Shown here: positions 14,001 through 22,075 of the stretch, in pieces
How positions within the stretch are numbered: position 1 is the first letter of the stretch
Layout of the letters: each line of letters starts with the position of its first letter
Assembly (NCBI GenBank): GCA_040954595.2
Contig: CM082576.2
Span: 12,710,001 to 12,774,000, forward strand
From: Balanoglossus misakiensis
Lineage: Eukaryota; Hemichordata
Reading direction: 5' to 3'
DNA: 64,000 nucleotides
Position numbers and translations under genes: made by a program
Notes under the pieces: model-generated
What the model was told of the DNA's origin: nothing
Seen by the model: the letters and a program-made list of their open reading frames with translations, nothing else
Database searches by the model: none

Positions 14001-14426
14001 CACAATATCGGTATTAAATGGCAGAATTGAACAAAGGCATATTGTTGGATGGCAGGTCAACTGAAACTGTTACAGTGACTGGTGGAGCAATTCACAGGCT
14101 TTTACTAACCAGTGTATGCAGAAAGTAGGCATATACACAAAAGGAGAAAATTTTGTTTATGAAACATTTATGTATGTTTTAAATTGGGTTAACGTTTCAG
14201 TATGATTTACTGGCAAGATAGTAAGTTTATCGTACCCTGTTTGTCTAATAAACAATGTTTTGGTGACAAACACAACTGTTAGAAAATAGCATTTTGTGAT
14301 TGTTATGAATTCTGGATTTCTTTTGATCTGTTGCAGGAGTCCTATGTGTGGCAGCTGTACCAAGAGAGATGCTGGGACTTCTTCCCCGTCGGAAACTGCT
14401 TCCGGAAACAATACGAAGAAGAATGA
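1..14426 (+). CDS. RYR: Ryanodine receptor, C-terminal third (partial gene, 33 exon positions)
   Basis: Ryanodine receptors are homotetrameric calcium-release channels of the endoplasmic/sarcoplasmic reticulum. The window opens inside an exon whose frame reads QLLCEGHNL, followed by [11 protein letters not shown], a hallmark stretch of the family. From there exons run without a break to a TGA at 14424-14426, giving the C-terminal end RKQYEEE. All exon joins keep frame: 1-29, 262-350, 654-710, 1066-1137, 1505-1691, 1939-2009, 2243-2308, 2488-2567, 2717-2820, 2956-3013, 3227-3303, 3619-3698, 3860-3958, 4176-4261, 4726-4920, 5363-5518, 6051-6243, 6390-6454, 6690-6786, 7112-7198, 7769-7987, 8317-8447, 8684-8726, 8913-9037, 9245-9305, 9485-9631, 9888-10019, then 10675-10723 or 10782-10830, then 12348-12455, 12702-12766, 13001-13101, 13655-13706, 14337-14426. 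Introns are mostly 150-700 bases. The 5' two thirds of the gene lie left of the window. A single invertebrate RyR is expected, so no vertebrate paralogue number is assigned. Confidence 0.97.
2243..2820 (+). CDS. RYR: RyR block: EF-hand pair with intact calcium loops
   Basis: Exons 2243-2308, 2488-2567 and 2717-2820 encode two EF-hand motifs. The first loop is [12 protein letters not shown] and the second is [12 protein letters not shown]. Both keep acidic or oxygen-donating residues at positions 1, 3 and 5, glycine at 6 and glutamate at 12. Vertebrate RyRs have degenerate loops here, so these look more able to bind calcium. In the family this pair sits near the cytosolic S2-S3 domain and has been linked to calcium-dependent inactivation. 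Splicing is normal, with GT..AG boundaries on every intron. Confidence 0.93.
2956..6786 (+). CDS. RYR: RyR block: U-motif and divergent region before S1
   Basis: Exons 2956-3958 (four exons) encode the strongly conserved [15 protein letters not shown]-like [10 protein letters not shown] and VNEGGE...FCEDTIFE stretches. Exons 4176-6786 (six exons) are the poorly conserved region. They include a hydrophobic helix pair in the exons at 4726-4920 and 5363-5518 (around [14 protein letters not shown] and KIVGMLIG), which corresponds in place to the extra membrane-associated helix of vertebrate RyRs. A basic and then acidic linker follows (RLRRRRG, MEEEDE), and an acidic helical exon at 6690-6786. 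Exon assignment in the divergent part rests on splice sites and phase rather than on sequence conservation, but every junction closes in frame. Confidence 0.85.
4582..4664. mobile_element. piggyBac-like MITE, copy 1 (RyR intron)
   Basis: Inverted ends catttcacccccagttcc and accatggtggtgaaagggta. It is internally similar to copies 2 and 3 (aggtccaacct...accat). The left terminal TTAA is lost. Confidence 0.55.
5579..5678. mobile_element. piggyBac-like MITE, copy 2 (RyR intron)
   Basis: Complete: TTAACCCTTTTACCCCC at the left and ggtggtgaaagggttaa at the right. TTAA at both outer ends followed by CCC fits piggyBac target duplications and terminal repeats. Confidence 0.7.
6828..6846. repeat. G homopolymer tract, RyR intron
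   Basis: A run of about 18 G. Comparable runs occur at about 51040-51052 and 62669-62681; the last is followed by a C run at 62703-62712. Confidence 0.9.
6948..7010. mobile_element. Fragment of the AAGGTATAC MITE family in a RyR intron
   Basis: Starting at agatctagccaatcaca, 25 bases match the reverse complement of 46722-46746 exactly and the similarity continues in the adjoining GGGTGG motif. The terminal repeats are not visible. Confidence 0.5.
7112..10019 (+). CDS. RYR: RyR block: transmembrane segments S1-S5 and S2-S3 cytosolic domain
   Basis: Eight exons. S1 lies in 7112-7198 ([17 protein letters not shown]). An acidic luminal loop and S2 follow in 7769-7987 ([19 protein letters not shown]). 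The S2-S3 cytosolic domain is in 8317-9037 ([29 protein letters not shown]). S3 ([18 protein letters not shown]), S4 and the S4-S5 linker ([21 protein letters not shown]) are in 9245-9631. S5 is in 9888-10019 ([19 protein letters not shown]), followed by a short luminal turret ending KCHNMFS. All are the expected elements in the expected order. The S4-S5 linker is nearly identical to other RyRs. Confidence 0.95.
7361..7394. repeat. (GTTT)n microsatellite, RyR intron
   Basis: About eight GTTT units. A similar tract lies at 8531-8566, followed by (GAAT)n at 8568-8587, and a shorter one at 50811-50832. Confidence 0.9.
10020..10674 (+). repeat. Intron before the duplicated pore exon: GAT/GAC repeat and a short inverted-end repeat
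   Basis: The intron holds a GATGATGAT...GACGACGAC tract at about 10168-10235. It also holds an AT-rich element at about 10289-10550 whose ends are inverted: gagttcataca near 10292 and its complement tgtatgaactc near 10533. Inside are imperfect repeats of the type tcctggaaaat / ccttgaaaaat. It looks like a small non-autonomous mobile element. No third copy of the pore exon was seen here. Confidence 0.45.
10675..10723 (+). CDS. RYR: RyR alternative pore exon, copy A (pore helix and GGGI)
   Basis: A 49-base exon between acceptor tttcag and donor gtatgt encodes [16 protein letters not shown] plus the first base of the next codon. It forms the pore helix and the first four residues of the selectivity filter. 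It follows the S5/turret exon (phase 0) and its end phase (1) matches the exon at 12348. A second, independently intact version lies 58 bases downstream. Either can be joined to the flanking exons; both together would add 98 bases and shift the frame. Confidence 0.92.
10724..10781 (+). promoter_or_regulatory. 58-base intron separating the two alternative pore exons
   Basis: Donor gtatgt at 10724 and acceptor ttccag ending at 10781. The likely branch site ACTAAC (10756-10761) is only about 36 bases from the donor. This is shorter than metazoan spliceosomes usually tolerate, so joining A directly to B should be sterically blocked, a known basis for mutually exclusive exons. Confidence 0.6.
10782..10830 (+). 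CDS. RYR: RyR alternative pore exon, copy B (pore helix and GGGI)
   Basis: A second 49-base exon with acceptor ttccag and donor gtaagg encodes [16 protein letters not shown] plus one base. It has the same length and phases as copy A and the same peptide except V to I, F to Y and T to S. Thirteen of the sixteen codons differ from copy A, ten of them synonymously. That pattern means an old duplication under protein-level selection, not a recent copy or a pseudo-exon. The acceptor follows a pyrimidine-rich tract with an ACTAAC branch-point-like site at 10756-10761. Confidence 0.9.
10831..12347 (+). other. Large intron after the duplicated pore exons
   Basis: About 1.5 kb, the longest intron in this part of the gene. 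I see no further pore-exon copy, no coding signal and no clear mobile element. Sequences for alternative exon choice might lie here but none can be named by eye. Confidence 0.5.
12348..14426 (+). CDS. RYR: RyR block: end of filter, S6, zinc-binding C-terminal domain
   Basis: Five exons: 12348-12455, 12702-12766, 13001-13101, 13655-13706 and 14337-14426. The first completes the filter (codon G|CC = Ala, then DEIEAPDGD) and encodes S6 ([19 protein letters not shown]). The next extends S6 into the cytosol ([21 protein letters not shown]). The third carries the C-terminal zinc site: CFIC, then His residues in HGFEKH and KEH, equivalent to the C2H2-type site of other RyRs. The last two encode [17 protein letters not shown] and the end domain [21 protein letters not shown]. 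Confidence 0.96.
13138..13232. mobile_element. piggyBac-like MITE, copy 3 (RyR intron)
   Basis: Complete: TTAACCCTTTCACCACCA at the left and tgtggtgaaaaggttaa at the right. The interior tttggtccaaa...aagttggacct is itself an inverted pair. Confidence 0.7.
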
Positions 14427-16010
14427 ACAGAACTTACAATCTGTCTTTAAATGCCTTGAAAATAACGCGATGAAACTAAAAACACACAAGTGAAACTCAA
14501 AACTCACTCTGTCGGAGTGTGTAGAAGACAAACTAACCATGTGAGAATAGGAAAAAACGTTGACAGCTTCCTGTTAAGTTTGAACCTAACCATGCGAAAA
14601 TATGAAAACAGTTCTTAAAGATTAAAACGAAGCAAAAAAATATGTACGGGAATGAATTGAAGTGATTTTAGTCTTCTGCTGGACTGTGTTTATTTGTAGT
14701 ATCAGGATAGCCGGGGATGTTCGTAAACAAAGAAAGGCTATGCCCAATACTTGTAAGTCCCTTCTAACTATTATTTAAAAATAGGAAGACAAAAAAAGAG
14801 AAAGACGTAATGTCAAATATTTTCATATAATATCTAATATATACTGTTAGTTGTGTGTTCAGAACTGAACAAATTCAGTTTTTTTTCAAACAATGAAGAA
14901 CACAACTTTGTATAAGATCATGTCCGCAAAAAAAGCAGTAGGGATGTTGGATTCTCTGCTTTTAGCAATTTAGCAAAACCTACAATCATGTTCTTCAGAT
15001 TTCAAGTTTTACTCTCCACCGATCTTCAGATTTTTAGGAGAGAACGTTAGAACCTTTTTTAATAAAGACTTCTCCTTCTGAAAGGAAACTTTCTCATTAT
15101 CTATGCAAAACCAAATAAAACTGTGCCTGGTGTAGGGCCTCTTCTTTGAAACAGATGGAGTTAGGAAGGAGAGAATCTGCCATTTTATGCACGGAACAAA
15201 CATTTTGCACTGTCGGAGGAATTCTACCGAGATATTGCCAAACAGAGTGTGTGTGAACAAAAAACACTCAGACAACTCACATTGTGTGTATAATGACAGC
15301 AGTTTTAAAAACAAATTGATATTATAATTTGCAGTCGTTTATTGCATGACGAAACTTTCAAACTAATTTGTGCTAGAAGATACCGAACGTATGTTTACAC
15401 GCAGCAGACACCATGACATTTCTGTGCATCGAAACATTTGTATTTATTGGGGTGCTGAAGAGGTTTTTACTAGAGTTAGTAAAAGTTCAACGCTAAGAAA
15501 GTGCAATGTGTGATTAGCTTGTATGTACCGCTGTTATTTACATAATAGGACGATTTCAGTAGAGAATGACAGTAATAGTGTGTAGCTGCTGTTTTTTCCC
15601 TGTAATTTGCTCCCCTAGAAGTAATGGCAGCTTAATTTCCTTAGTGTCCATCAGTTTGGGTTTGACTGTAATTTCCTTTTTAAAGTTTTATTTAAATTGG
15701 GTTGGTTTGGTGTTCATAGAGATTTTTCAAGTTAAATTATTCGTTACGATAGGAGGGTTCCATAGCGAAACAAGTTTTAGATGTAGTAACACTATAAAAA
15801 TATTTCAAAGGCAAGCTGGTCTTAGCTGATAGGTCATTACAGATTTTCAATTCTGAATCAAGCTTGAATTTTAACATCAACAAATCTTCCGAGCCATTTG
15901 CAATTGACTGATTTTTTTTTTTTGTACAGCTCACGATTACAAATTAACACGCTGAATGAATTTCCATACTCTGCCAGTTGTTGTCATTTCAAAAACTGAC
16001 AAGAAATAAA
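14427..16010 (+). other. RyR 3' untranslated region
   Basis: AT-rich sequence without coding signal follows the stop. The best polyadenylation hexamer, AATAAA, is at 16005-16010. That would give a 3' UTR of about 1.6 kb ending just before the hairpin element at 16076. Confidence 0.5.
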
Positions 16011-16075
16011 ATCCAACATTCTTTTGCAAAGAATATTGTTGTGTCTGATTTTCTTTCAGTTTGACTGGTAAATGG

Positions 16076-16195
16076 CAGTGTCAATCTGATTAAAATCAGA
16101 TGTAGGGAACGGCGACTTGGTTTTTTTATGCTGTCGCATAAAAAAAAAACAAGTCGCCGTTCCCTACATCTGATCTTAATCAGATTGTGACACTG
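16076..16195. mobile_element. 120-base near-perfect hairpin (fold-back/MITE-like element)
   Basis: The left arm (16076-16129) and right arm (16138-16195) are inverted copies over about 54 bases, with one base mismatch and a two-base gap. They close on a four-base loop at the centre of atgc-tgtc-gcat. The arms share the core ATCAGATGTAGGG with a second inverted pair at 35945-36048, so this is a dispersed family. It sits exactly between the convergent 3' ends of the RyR and NUDT14 genes. Confidence 0.75.
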
Positions 16196-16411
16196 TGTGA
16201 CTGATGGTATGGTCGGTCCTGGGCAGTCAATTTCTGAACAACCAGTGTATTGTACATCATATGACTGCAATCCCAAGTTTACACTTTCCTGTCAAACAGC
16301 CTCACAGCGTCAACATATTGCAGATAGTATCTTAGATTACATAGAACTACCAAAGCCAACTTCAAATTATTCATTTCAGATACAAGAGCCAAGAATGTTT
16401 TTAAAAAATGC

Positions 16412-16417
16412 TTTATT
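16412..16417 (-). terminator. Candidate polyadenylation signal of the NUDT14-like gene
   Basis: tttatt on the + strand reads AATAAA on the minus strand, about 350 bases after the NUDT14-like stop. The interval 16418-16767 would be its 3' UTR and has no other visible feature. Confidence 0.4.
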
Positions 16418-16767
16418 ATCATAAAACTGTACATAATTTACAGTCACAGGGAAGAATCTGTACAAAAAAGTTGACATTAAGCAGGACTGATCCAACAATA
16501 TACGTACGGGTAAATTTGTACAAGTGAGATTATGTTTAGAGATTGGCCTCTGGTAGTGGTATGATTGCAAAACTCCTGGTATGTGTTTTGGAATGCAAAG
16601 TTATTAGTGGCTTTGACGGCCCCAAATTGTCAGGTACTTTATGTTGTGCAGTTAAACGCCACCATAGACAATCATGGCATCATATTACCCCTGAGCACAA
16701 TTATGTCGCAAGATAATAAACCTGGAAATAAAATCAAGGTCTCAATTCACCCTGATCATTGATTGTA

Positions 16768-18193
16768 TCATTGAAAATGCTTGGCCTTCGTTTCAAAGAA
16801 CCACATAAAAGCCAACATGAGTCCCACTGGCTTTAACTTGGTGTCGTCAAATATGAATTGTCTGCCGTCCTTGAGAGGAATTTCAACCACGTCGATCATT
16901 TCCCCTTCTTCCACCAGACCGCCTCCTTGGGTTTTCCTCATGTCGTCTGTGACTTCCACATAAAACATCGTCTGTTGGCTTCCACTTGCCCCAACATTAG
17001 ATCTGAAATGAACAAACTTCATGCACTTTAATTTTATTCCCTCCAGCTCGCTGTCTATCTCCCATAACACCTTGAAATCACACAAACTTTCCTGCATGGC
17101 CAGAATCAAAATACTCCAATCAACATTCTTACCTGTATGAAGCCACTTTTTCAAGTTTCTCAATTGGCACATCGTAACCAGTTTCATCCAAGATTTCTTC
17201 TCTTGCCATCTGTTCCAGGCTGCATGTCTTATCTACAATGCCTGCGCAGAGTTCAAAGGTCATACCAGTGCTCCCTGGGTATTTGTCTGTATCGACCGTT
17301 CCATTGCTAATCTGTGCTTCTGAAATGTACACAGCTGAACACCAAAAAACGAAAATTTATTGACTTTGAAAAGAACAGCATACCCCTTTATAGGAAGAGG
17401 AACATTTGCTGGTACACTATGTGTGTAAATAGACCAAACCCATACTGACAGTTGCTCAAATGCTACAGCAACCACAAAAGAACAATCATGGAAAGATGAG
17501 ATTTATTCATAAACTTGTGGAATCTATTTTTAAAAAAGTCAATTTACATATCTTTCACAAATTCTTACCAGGTCTAAACTGTTTCACTAAGATGAAAACC
17601 TTTCTCGTGACATTGAAAATCATGATAACAACACTGCAATAATAAAATGTTAACACACAATCAGTGACATTTCAAAGATTTTTAAATGTTATATTTTATA
17701 TATTTATATTTCTATCTTCATCATGTGAGAATTAGTTCTGTTTCATGAAGTCTGGCTGCTACAGCAAACTTACAGACTGTGTGAGTGAACATTGTGTAAC
17801 TTGTTGTGCATTTCAGTTTCACTTTCACTTTGTTCCAAGGAAGAAAAGACAGGGAAATGAAATGTTTCCGATTTGGTGGACAAAATGTTTATTTGAGGTG
17901 TAAAAATTAATAAATAATTTCTTTTGCAAACAACAACTAGCACCCACCCACTCATATATGCCCTTCTCCCTCACCTGTCGTGAACTTTTATGTAGTCCCA
18001 GGTTTTCTGCACCCCGTTCTGTCGGTTAAAATGGAGAGGAAAACCTGTGTTAACAATTCCTCATCCTTGTTTTGCAAAGCACAAATGCAATAGAATGTTT
18101 ATTCAGTACCTGCTTGTAATGCATTCTGCAAGGTTTGATGTACTTCGACTCAGAAAAGGGAACCACACTGACTTCTTCGATGTTGTCTGCCAT
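16768..18193 (-). CDS. NUDT14: NUDT14-like Nudix hydrolase (UDP-sugar pyrophosphatase), five exons, 209 aa
   Basis: Members hydrolyse UDP-glucose and ADP-ribose to sugar phosphate and nucleoside monophosphate in the cytosol. Exons on the minus strand: 18193-18110, 18018-17975, 17633-17569, 17334-17133 and 17002-16768, with GT..AG introns; the total is 630 bases including the stop. The start MADNIEEVSVVPF is the first ATG and is followed by the family pattern HYKQNGVQKTWDYIKVHD, as in human NUDT14 (HYRQNGAQKSWD). FILVKQFRPAVY follows, at about residues 57-67. The Nudix box spans residues 96-118 (GIVDKT...REEILDETGY). Its central EE/DE acids are kept; the position usually Arg/Lys is Glu with Arg next to it. 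Further family stretches are GSQQTMFYVEV and GGGLVEEGEMIDVVEIPL. Length matches the family (about 220 aa). Confidence 0.95.
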
Positions 18194-18539
18194 CTTGACT
18201 GGTGCCGTAAAAGGATATCACCGGAGGTCACAAAGTATCGTCGCAAAACCGAAGCGACAAATCGCAATGCGAGAAAATTAGTTAGGAAACGACAATAACC
18301 AATGCAAAAAAAGACACTAGTGCTTTAATTACGATGTGTATTATGGCAAAATTATTTTTAAGGGGAAGGCTTATTTTGCGTTAATGTAGTTTTAAATTTG
18401 ACTTGAGATTATACAGCAGAACGAGGCTAAAGGCTAAATCTAGGTCAGAGGTCACAGTAGGCGCGGTGTGTTGCAATGATACTGCGTGCTTTATGATATG
18501 TAGGTGTTCTTTTGAGTCTTTCTCGCAAATTTTACGAAG
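18194..18539. promoter_or_regulatory. Probable bidirectional promoter between NUDT14-like and C6orf120-like genes
   Basis: The NUDT14-like ATG lies at 18193 on the minus strand. A good donor (AAG|GTAAGT) at 18539/18540 on the plus strand could end a non-coding first exon of the C6orf120-like gene, whose coding exon has an acceptor at 19513. Both transcription starts would then fall in this 350-base gap. There is no TATA box. The first-exon link is inferred from splice sites only. Confidence 0.4.
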
Positions 18540-19513
18540 GTAAGTTCTGGTTTGGGGGTGTAAACATGGGTGACCTTGTCGCACATATGCTGCAGCCTGT
18601 ACAGCTGCTTGTAACCACATATGAAGCCATACAATACCTTCTGTGGTAGCGCCATAGTCTGGTACCTGGTGCATGCCAGTGGTTATCATTTCATGACCTT
18701 TCAACTTCTATGTATCTGCGGTACCTTCAGGCACAGCACTGTACCAGTAGTGCCGTGGTACTTTCAGGCTTCATTCCATGACCTTATACATTTTAACGCG
18801 AGGCCTTGCGGCGGTTGTGCCATATGTTGCTAGTAGCCTACTTTTTTCATCTTGACCTTGGTATTGTTGCGACATCATCATCATCGTCGTCGTTGTTGTT
18901 GTTGTTGAAAATTGCATATATTTGTAAACAACACATTGATGGGTCACTACACATACACGTGACTTGTTGGTTGGCAGAAAACTAGGCATAGGGACACTAT
19001 AGGGAGGAGGGCGAGACATAGTTGGCCCATTAAATTTTCACAACCATTTGATTAAACGCAAACGACTGCAATGATCAGATGATGTTTGTTTGGCATCTTT
19101 TATAAATGTACTTATGTATCTCCAACTCCATTGATTCGCCTTCATGTCAAAAGAGTACACTACTTACATGTAACCATAGTCATATTTACATGTAGTTTTA
19201 CAGGTAATAATTACAACGTGTAGACAAATGCAAAGACTTTGTGTTGGAATGCCAAAAATTGTTATATCACATTATCAAAATACTTAAAGTTACAAGGTTA
19301 CATGCTGTCTGTCACAAAAAGGTTACGTCTGTACATTCTAAAAGTCTAAAGTACATCTGATATGAAGTGCCTATGAATCAGATGTGTCGCAGATCAAATT
19401 GTTGAAATTTCATATCAGTCAGTTTGTGTATGTGTCCCTGGGCAGAATCATGCTAAACCTAATTTTATTTTTTTACAATATATGAAACTTTGTTTTCCTC
19501 TTTTTACCAACAG
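18540..19513 (+). other. Proposed 5' UTR intron of the C6orf120-like gene
   Basis: Runs from GTAAGT at 18540 to accaacag ending at 19513. It contains an ATC/GTC/GTT codon-like simple repeat at about 18872-18907 and otherwise nothing recognisable. The acceptor lies 67 bases before the ATG. Confidence 0.35.
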
Positions 19514-19580
19514 GGGCAGGGATTTCTGTCTCAAGGTATAGCTACATATAGGAAATGTTGACAACATCCAGTGATTCAAA

Positions 19581-20072
19581 ATGTTACTCGGTCTGTATAT
19601 GTTTTTCTGGCTAGTTCTTACAGCCACAGCGACAACTGAGTGCGGTGAACAATGCGTCAAATTACAGACATTTGTTGGGAAAATCGGAAGTGGGAATTTC
19701 ACTTATTACCGACTGACTAGGGACGGCGATCTGTCTCTGGTGCTAGAAACCGTAGAAGGAGACACAGACATCTATGTTTCGCAGTCCACCATGAGTCCTG
19801 ATTACAATAACTATGATCTGAAGTCTGCAACGTGCGGGACAGATGTTGTTGACATACCCAAGGGTTTTAAAAGACCCATTGGAGTGGGGATCTACGGGCA
19901 TGTGTTCTATCCCGCCAGCACATTTAAACTGCACGTAATGATGGACTATCCGACAGACCACTACGAAGGTGCCAGTGGGTTTCAAAGCCACCAGTCGGAA
20001 TCGGAGGAAGAAAGCCTTCTGTGGACTATATTTGTCAGTATATTGAAGATTCTCTTTGATATTCTTCTGTGA
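19581..20072 (+). CDS. C6orf120: C6orf120 / UPF0669-like secreted protein, 163 aa
   Basis: A single coding exon. The N-terminal 19 or so residues are a signal peptide (LLGLYMFFWLVLTATATT). The mature part has the family pattern: ECGEQCVKLQTFVGKIGSGNFTYYRL, GDLSLVLETVEGDTDIYVS, TCGTDVVDIPKGFKRPIGVGIYGH and a hydrophobic C-terminal end (LLWTIFVSILKILFDILL). One N-glycosylation sequon (NFT) is visible. The order of short strands ending GVGIYGH...FKLHV resembles a small beta-sandwich such as the pre-peptidase C-terminal fold, which is my inference. The human relative is a secreted N-glycoprotein of about 190 residues with poorly defined function. The ATG is the first in frame after a good splice acceptor. 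Confidence 0.9.
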   Translation: MLLGLYMFFWLVLTATATTECGEQCVKLQTFVGKIGSGNFTYYRLTRDGDLSLVLETVEGDTDIYVSQSTMSPDYNNYDLKSATCGTDVVDIPKGFKRPIGVGIYGHVFYPASTFKLHVMMDYPTDHYEGASGFQSHQSESEEESLLWTIFVSILKILFDILL

Positions 20073-21700
20073 CCTGACTGCGCTGTTTTTGTAACTAAAA
20101 GGCAATAATTTCAAAGTTGAATGATATTATTGATTGCGGGAAAGGTTTTACTGTTGTGTGGATCAGAGTACCACCAAGAACACAGTGAATCAAAAAGTTG
20201 GCCGGTCGTTCCTGACGTGGCCTTCACATAGGAGCAGTGTATCACACAGTGTGTACATGTACATTGCTGGTCTCACCCATGCTGAATGCTGTTTTCCGAA
20301 ATTATATGCGAAGGCAGGTTTTTTCAGAACAGCAAAAATGAAAATGAAAGCATGCTGATCGCTGGTTGGTTTGGAGCCAGTCATTAATGCAACCTAACAC
20401 TAACAATAATAGCGCTGTACAGGTGTCTCATCAGGTGTTCATGATTTTTATTTGATCTCAGCTTACTTTGTTATAAAAAGACAATCAATACGCCGGCACA
20501 ACATAGCAGGAAAGCACAAAACATGAGAATACACGCTGGCGGTGTCCCAGCATGCCGTACAACATATCAGCATGATGGAGTCTCCTCCTTTGTTAACTAA
20601 TCATCACCAATTCACTGACCAACACAGACAGGTACCGTTGCCTGACCATTCTGAAGCCAAGAGCTACATGATTCCCATGAAACCACACCTAGGATTTCCC
20701 GCAATTACCTGTTATCAGATGACTCATTCAATACTTAACAAATCAAGAACATTAGAACAGGTTGAAAATGTAGTATTTTGGATCATGAACCCATGCAGAA
20801 AGATTTAATCATTGTTGTACATGTACTCAGAGTCCATATCTTGGTCACTCTACCTCACTGATTCTATATATTGATTTCCTTCCAATATTCCATCGCCACC
20901 TAATGGCATTGATCACTTTCTAGATACTTTCCAAGATCCAACCATCACAGACATATGGGAGTTCCACAATAATTGTAATGCAAAATTTGCTGTAATCATG
21001 TTTTCTCCTTCTAGGGTTTTTCAGTAGGACATAACTAATAAAAGCTAGAAAACCATTTCTATTTCGATATATGAAAGTGCCTTTGGTTGAAAGTTGTTTC
21101 CTGAACTCAAGTTCTTTCATTTGTTGGTTGAAATCATTTCTGTGCGCAGAAGATATCAATTTTTTGTGTCTGAGAATGCAGGTAGGACATTTTGAAAGGG
21201 ATCAGTTGCTGGGAAATTTCTTCTGTGGGTTTTGTCAGATTAATAAAAGTGCAAATAGTTGTCAATACAGGACAATACTTTAATTTACTGTAAGATGGGG
21301 CCATCAGGTAAATTTTGCAATGCAATAATGTCTTGAAATAATTTTTTTAGAATGTGATTAAAAATGGTAATAGAAATGAAAAGCTTTCTTTTAACTTGTA
21401 GCAGATTCCAATTTAACATGGAATATTACTGGCTAGCCTGCTTTGTGACTTTGTACTCAAGCTATGTGCAACTCAGTGTGCTGACTGGATAGTAATCTAC
21501 AGTACCGGTATTCTAGGAGAGTTACCCCCTGGGACAGTTATGCGCTAGACACCTGCCATAACCCTACACCCACTGACAGGTGAAATGTCCAGGGGGTAAC
21601 CATCCCCATACTATGATACAATGTGATGAAGATGTTTCTTGTGCTTTCCACAGAGATTGTCTTCACTTTGTGCCCAAGAAGTCTTGTTTTTGAACTTGGC
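20073..21700 (+). other. 3' region of the C6orf120-like gene and spacer
   Basis: No coding signal. Candidate AATAAA signals occur at about 21037 and 21243, either of which would give a 3' UTR of about 1 kb. Confidence 0.3.
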
Positions 21701-21991
21701 CTGTTGGTTTCTTTGCACAGGATTTGTTTCATCTTTACTCACTTTTTCATGAAACCTAGCCTTCCATTTACCTGTTTGCATGTGTTTTTTTCTGAACATA
21801 TCAAACATTTCCACCTTCTTTTGGCCAATTAATTTATTGGGTCGTCTGAGGTATCATGGACCAGAGCACAGAGATTGAAATCAATAAATGGGTTTCTCCT
21901 TAGTGTAGAAAGAGTGAGAGGTGGGGTGGGGTGTAGGGGGAGGTCACCAACCGGTAGAAATAGAGGTGTCAGGATCATTCCTAGAATTCTG

Positions 21992-22075
21992 TAACATTTT
22001 CACAACCATGGTTTGGTCCAAAATCATTGCTTTTTGCGATGAAGTTGGACCCCCTTCAAGGGGTGAAAGGGTAAA
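21992..22075. mobile_element. piggyBac-like MITE, copy 4
   Basis: The ends cacaaccatggtttggtcc and ggggtgaaagggtaaag are inverted and match the other copies (4582-4664, 5579-5678, 13138-13232, 52232-52295). The flanking TTAA has decayed to TAAC/GTAA. Confidence 0.55.
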
